A stretch of DNA of 64,000 nucleotides from 2-01-FULL-49-17 sp964553025 (GTDB lineage Bacteria; Patescibacteriota; Minisyncoccia; 2-02-FULL-40-12; GWA2-44-9). The DNA lies in NCBI GenBank assembly GCA_964553025.1, contig CAZKJF010000018.1, positions 13,408 to 77,407 on the forward strand. Direction: 5' to 3'. A program made the translations under genes and the position numbers. Below, piece after piece: positions 31,775-39,418 of the stretch (position 1 is its first letter; the number at the start of each line of letters is the position of its first letter). Below the pieces are notes generated by a model. That model searched no databases. It was given only the letters and a program-made list of their open reading frames with translations, and was not told the origin of the DNA.

Positions 31775-31863
31775 TCTCTCATGCACCTCCCTTCTTGCTT
31801 AGATTGTTTCCTAACCCTGATGCTTTCAGTATACCCTATTTGCAAATCGCCTTATGCACAGGT

Positions 31864-32313
31864 CTAGCGCGCGGGGTTCGGAGACGGCAGCATCGGCCGG
31901 ATTTGAATCTGCTGGGCCGTTACGGTATTGTCGCTGTTCGTGGTACCCATAACCGAGACGGAATCGCCGACTTTCAAGTCCGACGTCGAGCCGGCTGCTG
32001 TTTTAGAGATGTTCGTAGAATTCGAGAGAATAACAACGCGGCTCGAACCGTCCGCCAATTTTATCGTCATCTGCGAGCCGGAAATATCGAGAATCTCGCC
32101 GAATGTGCCGCCGCCGAACTGAACCGTCCGGCCGCCGACCATTGCCGTGCCGTTTTGATTGGCGCCGGTCGCCTGGAAACGGAATTGCTGGTTGCCGTTG
32201 CCCAAACGCGCAAAGGGCGACTTTGACTGGGCGTACTTATACCCGCCGAAGAATGCGCCTCCGGCAATCACGACTGCGACCGCGATACCGCCGACAAGGA
32301 ATTTTTTGTTCAT
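31864..32313 (-). CDS. Membrane-anchored DUF5666-like protein of the exporter operon
   Basis: A 149-residue protein: N-terminal membrane anchor (5-28), a Gln/Asn/Phe-rich stretch, then one beta domain (GTFGEILDISGSQMTIKLAD, LKVGDSVSVMGTTNSDNTVT) of the DUF5666 type seen also at 16691. It ends with a Pro-rich tail. It is the last gene of the MacAB-like operon, 26 bp after the permease, so it may be an extracytoplasmic accessory of the exporter. Confidence 0.75.
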   Translation of the reverse strand: MNKKFLVGGIAVAVVIAGGAFFGGYKYAQSKSPFARLGNGNQQFRFQATGANQNGTAMVGGRTVQFGGGTFGEILDISGSQMTIKLADGSSRVVILSNSTNISKTAAGSTSDLKVGDSVSVMGTTNSDNTVTAQQIQIRPMLPSPNPAR

Positions 32314-32339
32314 ATGTTTTGATTAATTTATTTTTAAAA

Positions 32340-33563
32340 TTATTCGTACCGCAGGGCCTCAATCGGATTCAGTTTGGCCGCGCGGCGCGCGGGATAATAT
32401 CCGAACACGATCCCGATGAGCGCTGCCACGCCGAATGCCAGCGCTACCGAATACAATGTGACGGCAGTCTGCAGGGCAAAGAAATGTGCCGCTAAAATCG
32501 CGATAATCCAGCCCAAGGCCACGCCGATCAAGCCGCCGGCGACCGTAAGCATCACTGATTCGGCCAGGAATTGGGCACTGATATCGCTCGCTTTGGCGCC
32601 GATAGCCTTGCGAAGTCCGATTTCCCGGGTCCGTTCGGTTACGCTCGTCAGCATCATGTTCATGATCCCGATGCCGCCGACCAAGAGCGAAATGCCCGCG
32701 ATCGCGGCCAGAAGGATTGTAAACGTACCCGTTACGCTGGACGCCGCAGCGATAATATCCGATTGATTGATGACGCTGAAATCGGCATTCGCCTCATCGG
32801 CGATGCGATGGCGGTCAAGCAGCACGGCCGTGATGTCGGCCTGGACGGCCGACATCACGTTTTGACTTGCAGCCTGGACGCTGATGTTCGACAGGTACTT
32901 GTCCCCCGACAAATACCGTTCGGCGGTCGTGATAGGAATATAGATCGCGTCATCGGCGTTGCTTAAACCCGAGCCGCCCTTGGCTTGGGTTACGCCGATA
33001 ACAGTAAAAATAACTTTGTTTATTTTAATTTTCTGGCCGATCGGATCGACTCCTTCGCCGAAAAGATCGTCCCGCGTCGTCGGACCCAGCACCGCCACTT
33101 TGGAATAACTGCTCAAAGCGCCCTGATCGAAGAACGATCCGTCGCCGATTTCAACATTGTGAACGTTTGGATATGCTTCAGTCGCGCCGGTCACGGAGGT
33201 ATTGGTATTCTGGCCGCCGTACACGACTTGGTAGCGGCGGGAAATTTCCGGCGAGACGTTAGTGATATTCGAAACCTGGGCCGCAATCGCGTCTGCGTCT
33301 TCCTCGCTTAACGTTTCGGCGCTGCCGCGGCCGGTGCTGACTTGAAACCCAAAACCGCGCTGGGCGCCGGGCTGGACGATGAGCAAATTGGAACCGATGG
33401 ACTCGATGCTCGACTGAATCGAATCCTGCGCGCCCTGACCGATCGAAACGAGGCCGATCACCGAAGCGATGCCGATAACGATGCCAAGTATGGTCAAACT
33501 CGACCGAGCCTTGTTGACGGTCAGGGCGCTGTACGTTTCCAGCATGAGATCTTTAGGCTTCAT
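32340..33563 (-). CDS. MacB-like ABC transporter permease
   Basis: A 407-residue FtsX/MacB-type permease: first membrane helix at about 20-42 (RSSLTILGIVIGIASVIGLV), a large extracytoplasmic MacB_PCD domain, and three C-terminal helices with GIMNMMLTSVTERTREIGLR and a final FGYYPARRAAKLNPIEALRYE. Type VII mechanotransmission exporters use this fold to push substrates from outside the membrane. I chose the ATG at 33563, which overlaps the ATPase stop by 11 bp; the upstream ATG at 33620 would extend further into the ATPase gene. Confidence 0.93.
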   Translation of the reverse strand: MKPKDLMLETYSALTVNKARSSLTILGIVIGIASVIGLVSIGQGAQDSIQSSIESIGSNLLIVQPGAQRGFGFQVSTGRGSAETLSEEDADAIAAQVSNITNVSPEISRRYQVVYGGQNTNTSVTGATEAYPNVHNVEIGDGSFFDQGALSSYSKVAVLGPTTRDDLFGEGVDPIGQKIKINKVIFTVIGVTQAKGGSGLSNADDAIYIPITTAERYLSGDKYLSNISVQAASQNVMSAVQADITAVLLDRHRIADEANADFSVINQSDIIAAASSVTGTFTILLAAIAGISLLVGGIGIMNMMLTSVTERTREIGLRKAIGAKASDISAQFLAESVMLTVAGGLIGVALGWIIAILAAHFFALQTAVTLYSVALAFGVAALIGIVFGYYPARRAAKLNPIEALRYE

Positions 33564-34266
33564 GGCGAGTGGTGATGCGGCGTTTTTGGCGGTTTTTTTC
33601 ATCGCGGATAATCGCGCCATCCTTAATTTGAATAATCCGGTCCGCGTGTTCGGCGATATACTGCTCGTGAGTGATCAGCACGATCGTGCGGCCGGCTTCG
33701 TTGAGACGCTGGAACGTGCTCAACACGATCTCGCCCGTCCTGGAATCCAAGTTTCCGGTCGGTTCGTCAGCCAAGATAATGGCCGGATCATTGACCAGCG
33801 CCCGGGCGATAGCGACGCGCTGCATTTGGCCACCCGAAATTTGGTTTGATAAATACTGAAAGCGTGATTCGTCCATACCGGCTGCATGAAGCGCTTTTGC
33901 GGCGCGCTTAGTCCGCTCAGCTTCCGGCACTTCCGAGTACAGCAGCGGCAGCGCGACATTCCGGAGCACCGTCGCGCGCCGCAGAAGATTGAATGATTGG
34001 AACACAAAGCCGATTTTAGTCTTTCGCACCTCGGCGAGCTCGTCGTCCGAAAGCGTCGAAATATCGCGACCGGCAAGAACGTAGCGTCCTGTCGAGGGCA
34101 CGTCGAGCGCGCCCAAAATGTTCATAAGCGTTGATTTGCCCGAGCCGGACGGGCCCATGATGGCAACGAATTCACCCTCATCAATTTTAAATGAAACGTC
34201 CTTCAGAACGTGGGTTTTTTCGCCGCTGTTGACGTACGTTTTGCTGATGTGGGCGCATTCGATCAT
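33553..34266 (-). CDS. MacB/LolD-like ABC transporter ATP-binding protein
   Basis: A 237-residue ATPase with Walker A GPSGSGKSTLMN, Q-loop FVFQSFNLLRRATV, signature ISGGQMQRVAIARAL and Walker B IILADEPTGNLDS. This is the standalone nucleotide-binding subunit for the FtsX/MacB-type permease. It starts 6 bp after the adaptor gene, consistent with a three-component exporter made from one mRNA. Confidence 0.95.
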   Translation of the reverse strand: MIECAHISKTYVNSGEKTHVLKDVSFKIDEGEFVAIMGPSGSGKSTLMNILGALDVPSTGRYVLAGRDISTLSDDELAEVRKTKIGFVFQSFNLLRRATVLRNVALPLLYSEVPEAERTKRAAKALHAAGMDESRFQYLSNQISGGQMQRVAIARALVNDPAIILADEPTGNLDSRTGEIVLSTFQRLNEAGRTIVLITHEQYIAEHADRIIQIKDGAIIRDEKNRQKRRITTRHEA

Positions 34267-34272
34267 AGATAT

Positions 34273-36045
34273 TTATCGGACAAACGTAGCGTTGCCGCCG
34301 CCAAGCGATTGGACACGAACAGCGCCGCCGCCGGTTGTGCCGCCAAAGGCGCGCGTGTTGGTTTGAGCGGTGCTAGAGCTAGAACTCGGCATGATGGTGC
34401 GAGTGACAATTTCGTCGCCTTCAGCCAGGCCGCTTTTAATTTCTGTTTCCGTATCGCCCTGAAGGCCGATTTCGACCTGCTTCATCTCCGGCTGGGCCGG
34501 CAAGGCTGCGGAGCCGATGGTCGTCGTGCCGGCCGCACCCACATCCACGCCAGTAATTGTCTGGACAAACCATTGGCCGTTCGTCTGGCGTACTGCGGTC
34601 GTCGGCACCATCAAAACATCGGTGCTCACGCCGCTTAAGATCGTAACTGTCGTACTCATCCCGGGTTTGACTTTGTCGTTTTCAACATCGAGCGCGACTT
34701 GGGCGTTATACGAGACGACGCCCTGGCTGACAGTCCCAAGCGAGTCGACCGAGATGACCGTCCCGGTGAGAGTAACATCGGGCAATGCATCGAACGTAAG
34801 GGTCGCTTTCTGGCCTTCGTGGATATTCGCAATATCAGTTTCGTTCAAAGAAATGTCGGCGATGCTCTTTTGGGTATAGATTGTCGCCACGGTCGTGCCG
34901 CTGGAAACGGAATCGCCGCGCTGCACGGGCACATCGGCCAGTACGCCGTCAAACGGAGCGCGAACGTACAGATCGGCCAGCGCATCTTTGGCATCCTGCA
35001 GCGCGGCCTCTTTCTGGGCTACAGAATTCTGCTGGTTAGCCAGATCAAGCGGATCGCCGAGCTGGGAGCTTTGGATGGATTGCTTGATACTGCGGATCGA
35101 ATCGCGCGAACTGGTTACGCTCGACAACCGGCTGTTAATCGTGCTTGCATAGCCGGCAAGATCGCCCTGATAATTTGTGACCTGCGCAGGTATGGTATTG
35201 ATGACTTGGCCGTTCGCGCCGACCGTGCGATTCTTGCTTTGCGCGTCGCTAACCGCATCCAGCAAATTCTGCTCGCTCTTGATGGCCTGGGCTTCAAGCT
35301 TCAAAACTGAAATCGTGGTATCCAGCATCGTCGCAATGGTATCTTCATCGGTTTCGTCCAGGCGGAGCGTGCGATAGGTGGCTAAAGCCGGATCGTACGC
35401 CGCGCGTGCGGCGTTATAATCGGTCTGGGCCTGCGTTGCCAGTGCCTGAATGGCGTCATGTTCATCGGTGTCAGTGCCGTAGTTCGCGTACTGACAGAGA
35501 TTGGGCGTACAGTCGCCTTTGAGCGTGTTGGCATAGAGCACATCGTCGGTGCCCTGCATCACATCCACTAAGCTCAAGAAGGTGCTCGAAATCTGGCTGA
35601 CCGCGTCGGTATAGCTCTTTGTCAGATTATCGTCTCGATCTTGCTGGCTTGAAGATTGATCGAGTTGGAATTTCTGCAGGGCAACTTTGGCGTTATCGAG
35701 CGCAAGTTGGGCGTCACGGACGTTTTTCTGGGCGTCGGTGGTATCGAGCTGGGCAATCAGTTGGCCGGACTTGACCGTCTGGCCTTTTTTGGCCGCAACG
35801 TACGTTATATCGCCGGACGCTTTGGGTTTAATATCAACTTTGTTCTGCGAAGAAATTTGGCCGGCTTCGGTAATGCCTGCCGTCACCGTTCCTTTTTGGA
35901 CAGTTCCAATCACATACTGCGTCTCGGCTTTTGAGGTGCTATGGAAGAACCCGTAATACACGGCCACCGCAATAATCAAAACGGCAAACAGCGACACGAT
36001 CTTATGCCTTCGAACATACGAACCGAACGAAGAAAAATAATTCAT
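34273..36045 (-). CDS. MacA/HlyD-like periplasmic-adaptor-type protein
   Basis: A 590-residue membrane-fusion protein: N-terminal membrane helix (about 16-33), split lipoyl domain (ASGDITYVAAKKGQTVKSGQ and DLYVRAPFDGVLADVPVQRGD), an unusually long helical hairpin of about 300 residues between the halves, and beta-barrel/C-terminal domains (ATLTFDALPDVTLTGTVISV, LMVPTTAVRQTNGQWFVQTI). The hairpin is longer than in E. coli MacA. No TolC-like outer-membrane channel is encoded nearby, so the hairpin probably spans the cell wall. It is the first gene of the exporter operon. Confidence 0.92.
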   Translation of the reverse strand: MNYFSSFGSYVRRHKIVSLFAVLIIAVAVYYGFFHSTSKAETQYVIGTVQKGTVTAGITEAGQISSQNKVDIKPKASGDITYVAAKKGQTVKSGQLIAQLDTTDAQKNVRDAQLALDNAKVALQKFQLDQSSSQQDRDDNLTKSYTDAVSQISSTFLSLVDVMQGTDDVLYANTLKGDCTPNLCQYANYGTDTDEHDAIQALATQAQTDYNAARAAYDPALATYRTLRLDETDEDTIATMLDTTISVLKLEAQAIKSEQNLLDAVSDAQSKNRTVGANGQVINTIPAQVTNYQGDLAGYASTINSRLSSVTSSRDSIRSIKQSIQSSQLGDPLDLANQQNSVAQKEAALQDAKDALADLYVRAPFDGVLADVPVQRGDSVSSGTTVATIYTQKSIADISLNETDIANIHEGQKATLTFDALPDVTLTGTVISVDSLGTVSQGVVSYNAQVALDVENDKVKPGMSTTVTILSGVSTDVLMVPTTAVRQTNGQWFVQTITGVDVGAAGTTTIGSAALPAQPEMKQVEIGLQGDTETEIKSGLAEGDEIVTRTIMPSSSSSTAQTNTRAFGGTTGGGAVRVQSLGGGNATFVR

Positions 36046-36142
36046 ATTTAAGATAAGCGGATATACAAATAAAGCCGCGCGAATTGCCGCGCAACCTTAT
36101 GCACCCTAATACGCAATTCTCCTGGAATCGTTACATTCAGGG

Positions 36143-36799
36143 CTATTGGACTGTCGGGAGAGACTGGCAGTCGCGGCCGTTATAATTCACGTCCGAGAGG
36201 GACACATAACCGGTAGCGCTGCCCTGGAGCGAGCCGTCCGAGAGGTCGACTTTAGCCCACGACGAAGCGGAAGTACCGGTTACTCCGGTAACTTTGGTGT
36301 AATCGCCGAAATGCATCGTCGCCACGACCGAAGCCGCAGCTGATTTGCTTGATCGGACCGGAATATCGGCCTGGGCCATGGTGTAGCAGGTAAACGGCGG
36401 CAAAGTCGGCATTTCCGGTACGTTATCGCAATCACCCTGGAGCTGGAAATCGGCATCGGGCGGAATCCAGCGCAATCGGAACGGTCCGACATTCGGTGCT
36501 TGAGCGGAAGCCGGATCAAAGCCGACCCAGCCGTTGGCAGTCACGCCACCGGCGATAATCTGGTCATCCGAAGTGGCTTGGCCGAACACCGGCGCCTGGG
36601 TGCTGGGTCGGCTGTAAACGGTCGTCGTCTCGCGCAGTACAATATCGCACGAAGACGCGAGTCCCGTCGGAGAAACGCTGGCGCTTGCCGACGGAGTCGG
36701 ACTGGTGCCGGCGTGTTCCGATCGCGGATTCCAGTACCATAAATAGAGGCCGGCCAGCCCAACCAATATGATAATGATGATCGAGAAAAGTGTTTTCAT
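36143..36799 (-). CDS. Membrane-anchored SH3b-like protein
   Basis: A 218-residue protein: N-terminal anchor (about 4-22), Ser/Pro/Thr linker, then two SH3b-like repeats (ETTTVYSRPSTQAPVFGQAT with GWVGFDP; and DIPVRSSKSAAASVVATMHF with SWAKVDL and GYVSLSD). The VRS-x-x and W-V/A-x-V/F-D pattern is typical of bacterial SH3 domains that bind peptidoglycan. Cysteines occur in each repeat. A full promoter lies 8 bp upstream of the ATG inside the 3' end of the oxidoreductase gene. Probable cell-wall binding is inference. Confidence 0.78.
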   Translation of the reverse strand: MKTLFSIIIIILVGLAGLYLWYWNPRSEHAGTSPTPSASASVSPTGLASSCDIVLRETTTVYSRPSTQAPVFGQATSDDQIIAGGVTANGWVGFDPASAQAPNVGPFRLRWIPPDADFQLQGDCDNVPEMPTLPPFTCYTMAQADIPVRSSKSAAASVVATMHFGDYTKVTGVTGTSASSWAKVDLSDGSLQGSATGYVSLSDVNYNGRDCQSLPTVQ

Positions 36800-36807
36800 A
36801 TGTAGAG

Positions 36808-36836
36808 AGTATATGCTTAATATCCGAACTTTTCAA
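36808..36836 (-). promoter_or_regulatory. Promoter of the SH3b-like gene
   Basis: Minus strand: TTGAAA, 17-bp spacer, TATACT; 8 bases to the ATG. The -35 and part of the spacer lie in the last codons of the upstream oxidoreductase gene. Confidence 0.75.
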
Positions 36837-38163
36837 AGTGGATCCGGGCCGGCGCCACTCCTAAGCCGCTGACGATGTGCCGTATGGCTTCTGTCATGGC
36901 CGCCGGGCCGCAAAAATATATATCCCGCTCCCGATAATCAGAGACATACTCCTTTATGTGGCCGCCGTCAATACGGCCGGGCTCATGGCTCGATTGATGC
37001 TGTTCGAGGAAGAAATAGAGCTTGAACGGATGCCGGCGCTGGAGCGCGAGCAATTCCTCTTTAAACACGATATCGTGTTCGGTGCGATTGGCGTACAGTA
37101 ATATCACATCGGCGCCGGCGGCCGCCAACGGTTCGATCATAGCCCGGATGGGCGTGATGCCGATGCCGCCGGCGATCAGCAGGAATTTGTCAGTCTGGGC
37201 GATCTCCCGCGTAAATACTCCCAGCGGCCCGTCAATGACGACTCTCGTTTCCGCCTCCAGCTTATTGATTCGGGACGTAAAATCGCCCGCACCCCGAATC
37301 GTAAACCGAATCTCGCTGCCGCCGGGCGGCAGCGAGAACGAGAATGGATGGGCGAACAGCATTCCTTTCTGCAAAAAGAATAAATTGGCGAACTGGCCGG
37401 GCCGATACCGAAAAGCCGCCAGGTTCCTGCCGGTTATATAAATAGAGTGGACGTCGGGCGCTTCGCGGACGATCCGATCGATGCGGAATTTAAACCGGTT
37501 CAGATTCCAGAGCGGTCTTATGAACCGGAATAGCACTAGAAGGCCGAACGCACCCCAGGTAATGGATTGCCATGCAAACTTGGCGGCAGGATTGCCGGCG
37601 AAATCGCCGAAGTTTGTTTGATGCTCGAGCACCAGGATAATCGCGGCGTAGACGGAGAGATGGATAAGGTACCACGTTTCGTAGCGATAGCGCCGGTGCA
37701 GAAACATCCGCACCGAAGCGATAATAATCGTGGCGAAAATCACCCAGGCAATAAACGCTTCCCAAACTCCGTCCCAGACGGTAACCAGCGTCCAAGCCTG
37801 GCCCCAAAATCCCGTCTGGCTCCAAACTGCGTGACCCAGAATGATCAGGAGCGGATGCAGTATCAAGAAAGCCGACAGCGTGAACCCGTTATACTGATGC
37901 CAGCGATTCAGTTTATCGTGGCCGAAAGCCTGCTCGATAAAGGGAATGCGACCGATTAGGAATATCTGCAGGAGCACGCCGGCCTCCGCCAGGAGGCCGG
38001 CGAGGCGGCCCAGCGCGACCACACGGGCGCCGGGCCCGCCCCGGTTCATCAAAGCCCCCCACCCCGGCGGTCCCCAGAAAAAAAAAAGACAGCCCCAGGC
38101 CGCCGCGCCGATTGCGGAGATAATTAACCGTTTTAAGGCAAGTAATCGAGTACATTGAGCCAT
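36817..38163 (-). CDS. Ferric-reductase/NADPH-oxidase-like flavocytochrome
   Basis: A 448-residue membrane oxidoreductase. The N-terminal half has about six helices; His89 and His103 are spaced H-x13-H and His168 and His181 H-x12-H, the classic bis-heme ligand pattern of ferric reductases and NOX enzymes. The cytoplasmic half has the FAD motif HPFSFSLPPG (preceded by RYRPGQFANLF) and NAD(P) motifs GGIGITPIRAM and CGPAAM. It would move electrons from NAD(P)H across the membrane to ferric iron, oxygen or another acceptor. Its start overlaps the M23 peptidase gene by 31 bp. Confidence 0.9.
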   Translation of the reverse strand: MAQCTRLLALKRLIISAIGAAAWGCLFFFWGPPGWGALMNRGGPGARVVALGRLAGLLAEAGVLLQIFLIGRIPFIEQAFGHDKLNRWHQYNGFTLSAFLILHPLLIILGHAVWSQTGFWGQAWTLVTVWDGVWEAFIAWVIFATIIIASVRMFLHRRYRYETWYLIHLSVYAAIILVLEHQTNFGDFAGNPAAKFAWQSITWGAFGLLVLFRFIRPLWNLNRFKFRIDRIVREAPDVHSIYITGRNLAAFRYRPGQFANLFFLQKGMLFAHPFSFSLPPGGSEIRFTIRGAGDFTSRINKLEAETRVVIDGPLGVFTREIAQTDKFLLIAGGIGITPIRAMIEPLAAAGADVILLYANRTEHDIVFKEELLALQRRHPFKLYFFLEQHQSSHEPGRIDGGHIKEYVSDYRERDIYFCGPAAMTEAIRHIVSGLGVAPARIHFEKFGY

Positions 38164-38774
38164 CCGTTCAATTCATCCTTGGTCTGCACGTAGCCGGCAA
38201 TCGTGATCGCCGTCCCGACGTGAATTCCCAGATGCAAATGCTTCCGTTCGCCGTCTGTTTCCGAACTATAGCCGGTTCCCAGAACCGCGATCTGCCGGCC
38301 GTGGATCAATTGGTCGCCGACCGCCGCAAATACGCTTGTCAGCCGGACATGGCCGTAAATCACCGTGACGTCCTGGCCGTCTAAAACGCAGCGCTGGACC
38401 ATCACGCCGCCATAGCCGCTTGCTGTTCGTTTTTGAACCAGTGGCCCGTCACACAAAGCATATACGGCCACATCTACGTTTTGTTCCGCTTCCGTGGTCT
38501 CGAAATCAACGCCGGTATGATAGCCGGTGAAGCGCTCGGGCTGAACCGGCGAGGAGCCTGGCTTGACGAATATGCCCAGCGGCTTTTTGGTTACCCGGTC
38601 GCGGGCATGAGAGATCGGCTCGGCAATCGCTGCCGCCGGAGCCGACGCGCTTACCGACGGACTCGGCGAGTTCGTCGCACTCGGCATCTCAACTTTCTCT
38701 CGGAAGACCCAGAACGCGCTAAACCCGCCCAGAACAATAATAAAGCAGGCGATAACTATCCGGCGGCGATTCAT
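38133..38774 (-). CDS. Membrane-anchored M23-family peptidase-like protein
   Basis: A 213-residue protein: N-terminal anchor (5-24), Ser/Pro/Ala linker (30-55), and an M23/LytM-like domain. Zinc ligands are visible as His86 and Asp90 in GYHTGVDFE and His181 in HLHLGIH, with His142 in YGHVRL and His179 as further active-site residues. All key residues are present, so it should be an active cell-wall endopeptidase. It is the middle gene of a run 39320-36817 that couples wall remodelling with the oxidoreductase. Confidence 0.88.
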   Translation of the reverse strand: MNRRRIVIACFIIVLGGFSAFWVFREKVEMPSATNSPSPSVSASAPAAAIAEPISHARDRVTKKPLGIFVKPGSSPVQPERFTGYHTGVDFETTEAEQNVDVAVYALCDGPLVQKRTASGYGGVMVQRCVLDGQDVTVIYGHVRLTSVFAAVGDQLIHGRQIAVLGTGYSSETDGERKHLHLGIHVGTAITIAGYVQTKDELNGWLNVLDYLP

Positions 38775-38783
38775 GGGCGAAAA

Positions 38784-39320
38784 TTAATACGAAATGAAAT
38801 TAATCCCCTGCGGCATCGCGAACACCGATGCGTCCACGCTGGCGCTGGTGCAAGAATAATTCAAGTTCTGATTGAAGTTTACGCCCTGGTTCGATTGGCT
38901 GGAGCTGCTGGAAGCCGAAACCGTAGTCTTCACGCCGGTAGCAGACAAGCTGGACCAGCTATACACGTCCGAACCGTTGACCAGCACATATGCTTTCATG
39001 GTTTGGCCCGCTGCTGAAACATCGAAATCACCCCTCAATTTGCCGTTGGAGATATATACAATACCCGAACTGATGTCCATTTCCGTGCTGTGCTGGACCG
39101 TGCATTTTACGGAACCTTTCATGGCCAGCAAGGTCTGCAGCGTCCCGCTCGACGATCCGCTTGCCGTCGGCGACGCTGTCTCGCTCGCGCTCGGAAACGG
39201 CGTCGCCGACGGACAAGGATTCGAACCCCCGAGGTCCGAATGGCCGACAAAATACCAGACACCGGCCCCAATCACCGCCACCCCCGCAATCCACGCAATT
39301 CCCATCGCAACTTTTGACAT
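38784..39320 (-). CDS. Membrane-anchored hypothetical protein
   Basis: A 178-residue protein starting MSKVAMGIAWIAGVAVIGAG with one membrane anchor, a Ser/Pro/Thr linker, and an extracytoplasmic domain with two cysteines (GSVKCTVQHSTEMDISSGIV, YISNGKLRGDFDVSAAGQTM). The patterns are reminiscent of small lipoprotein-carrier-like beta domains, but I do not claim a family. I use the internal ATG at 39320 because upstream residues would run through the preceding terminator. It lies 9 bp before the M23 gene in the same operon. Confidence 0.65.
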   Translation of the reverse strand: MSKVAMGIAWIAGVAVIGAGVWYFVGHSDLGGSNPCPSATPFPSASETASPTASGSSSGTLQTLLAMKGSVKCTVQHSTEMDISSGIVYISNGKLRGDFDVSAAGQTMKAYVLVNGSDVYSWSSLSATGVKTTVSASSSSSQSNQGVNFNQNLNYSCTSASVDASVFAMPQGINFISY

Positions 39321-39379
39321 AATAAAAGAAGGATTAGCCGTTTTCTGAATCTTACACAATAACTTCGATTTTGGAAATA

Positions 39380-39409
39380 CCAAAAGCGGCTCTGACGAGC
39401 CGCTTTTGG
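39380..39409 (-). terminator. Terminator of the deacetylase gene
   Basis: Perfect 13-bp stem CCAAAAGCGGCTC / GAGCCGCTTTTGG with a 4-nt loop, 10 bp past the stop at 39419. A TTTT tract lies in the 3' arm. Confidence 0.75.
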
Positions 39410-39418
39410 AGCAAGCAG

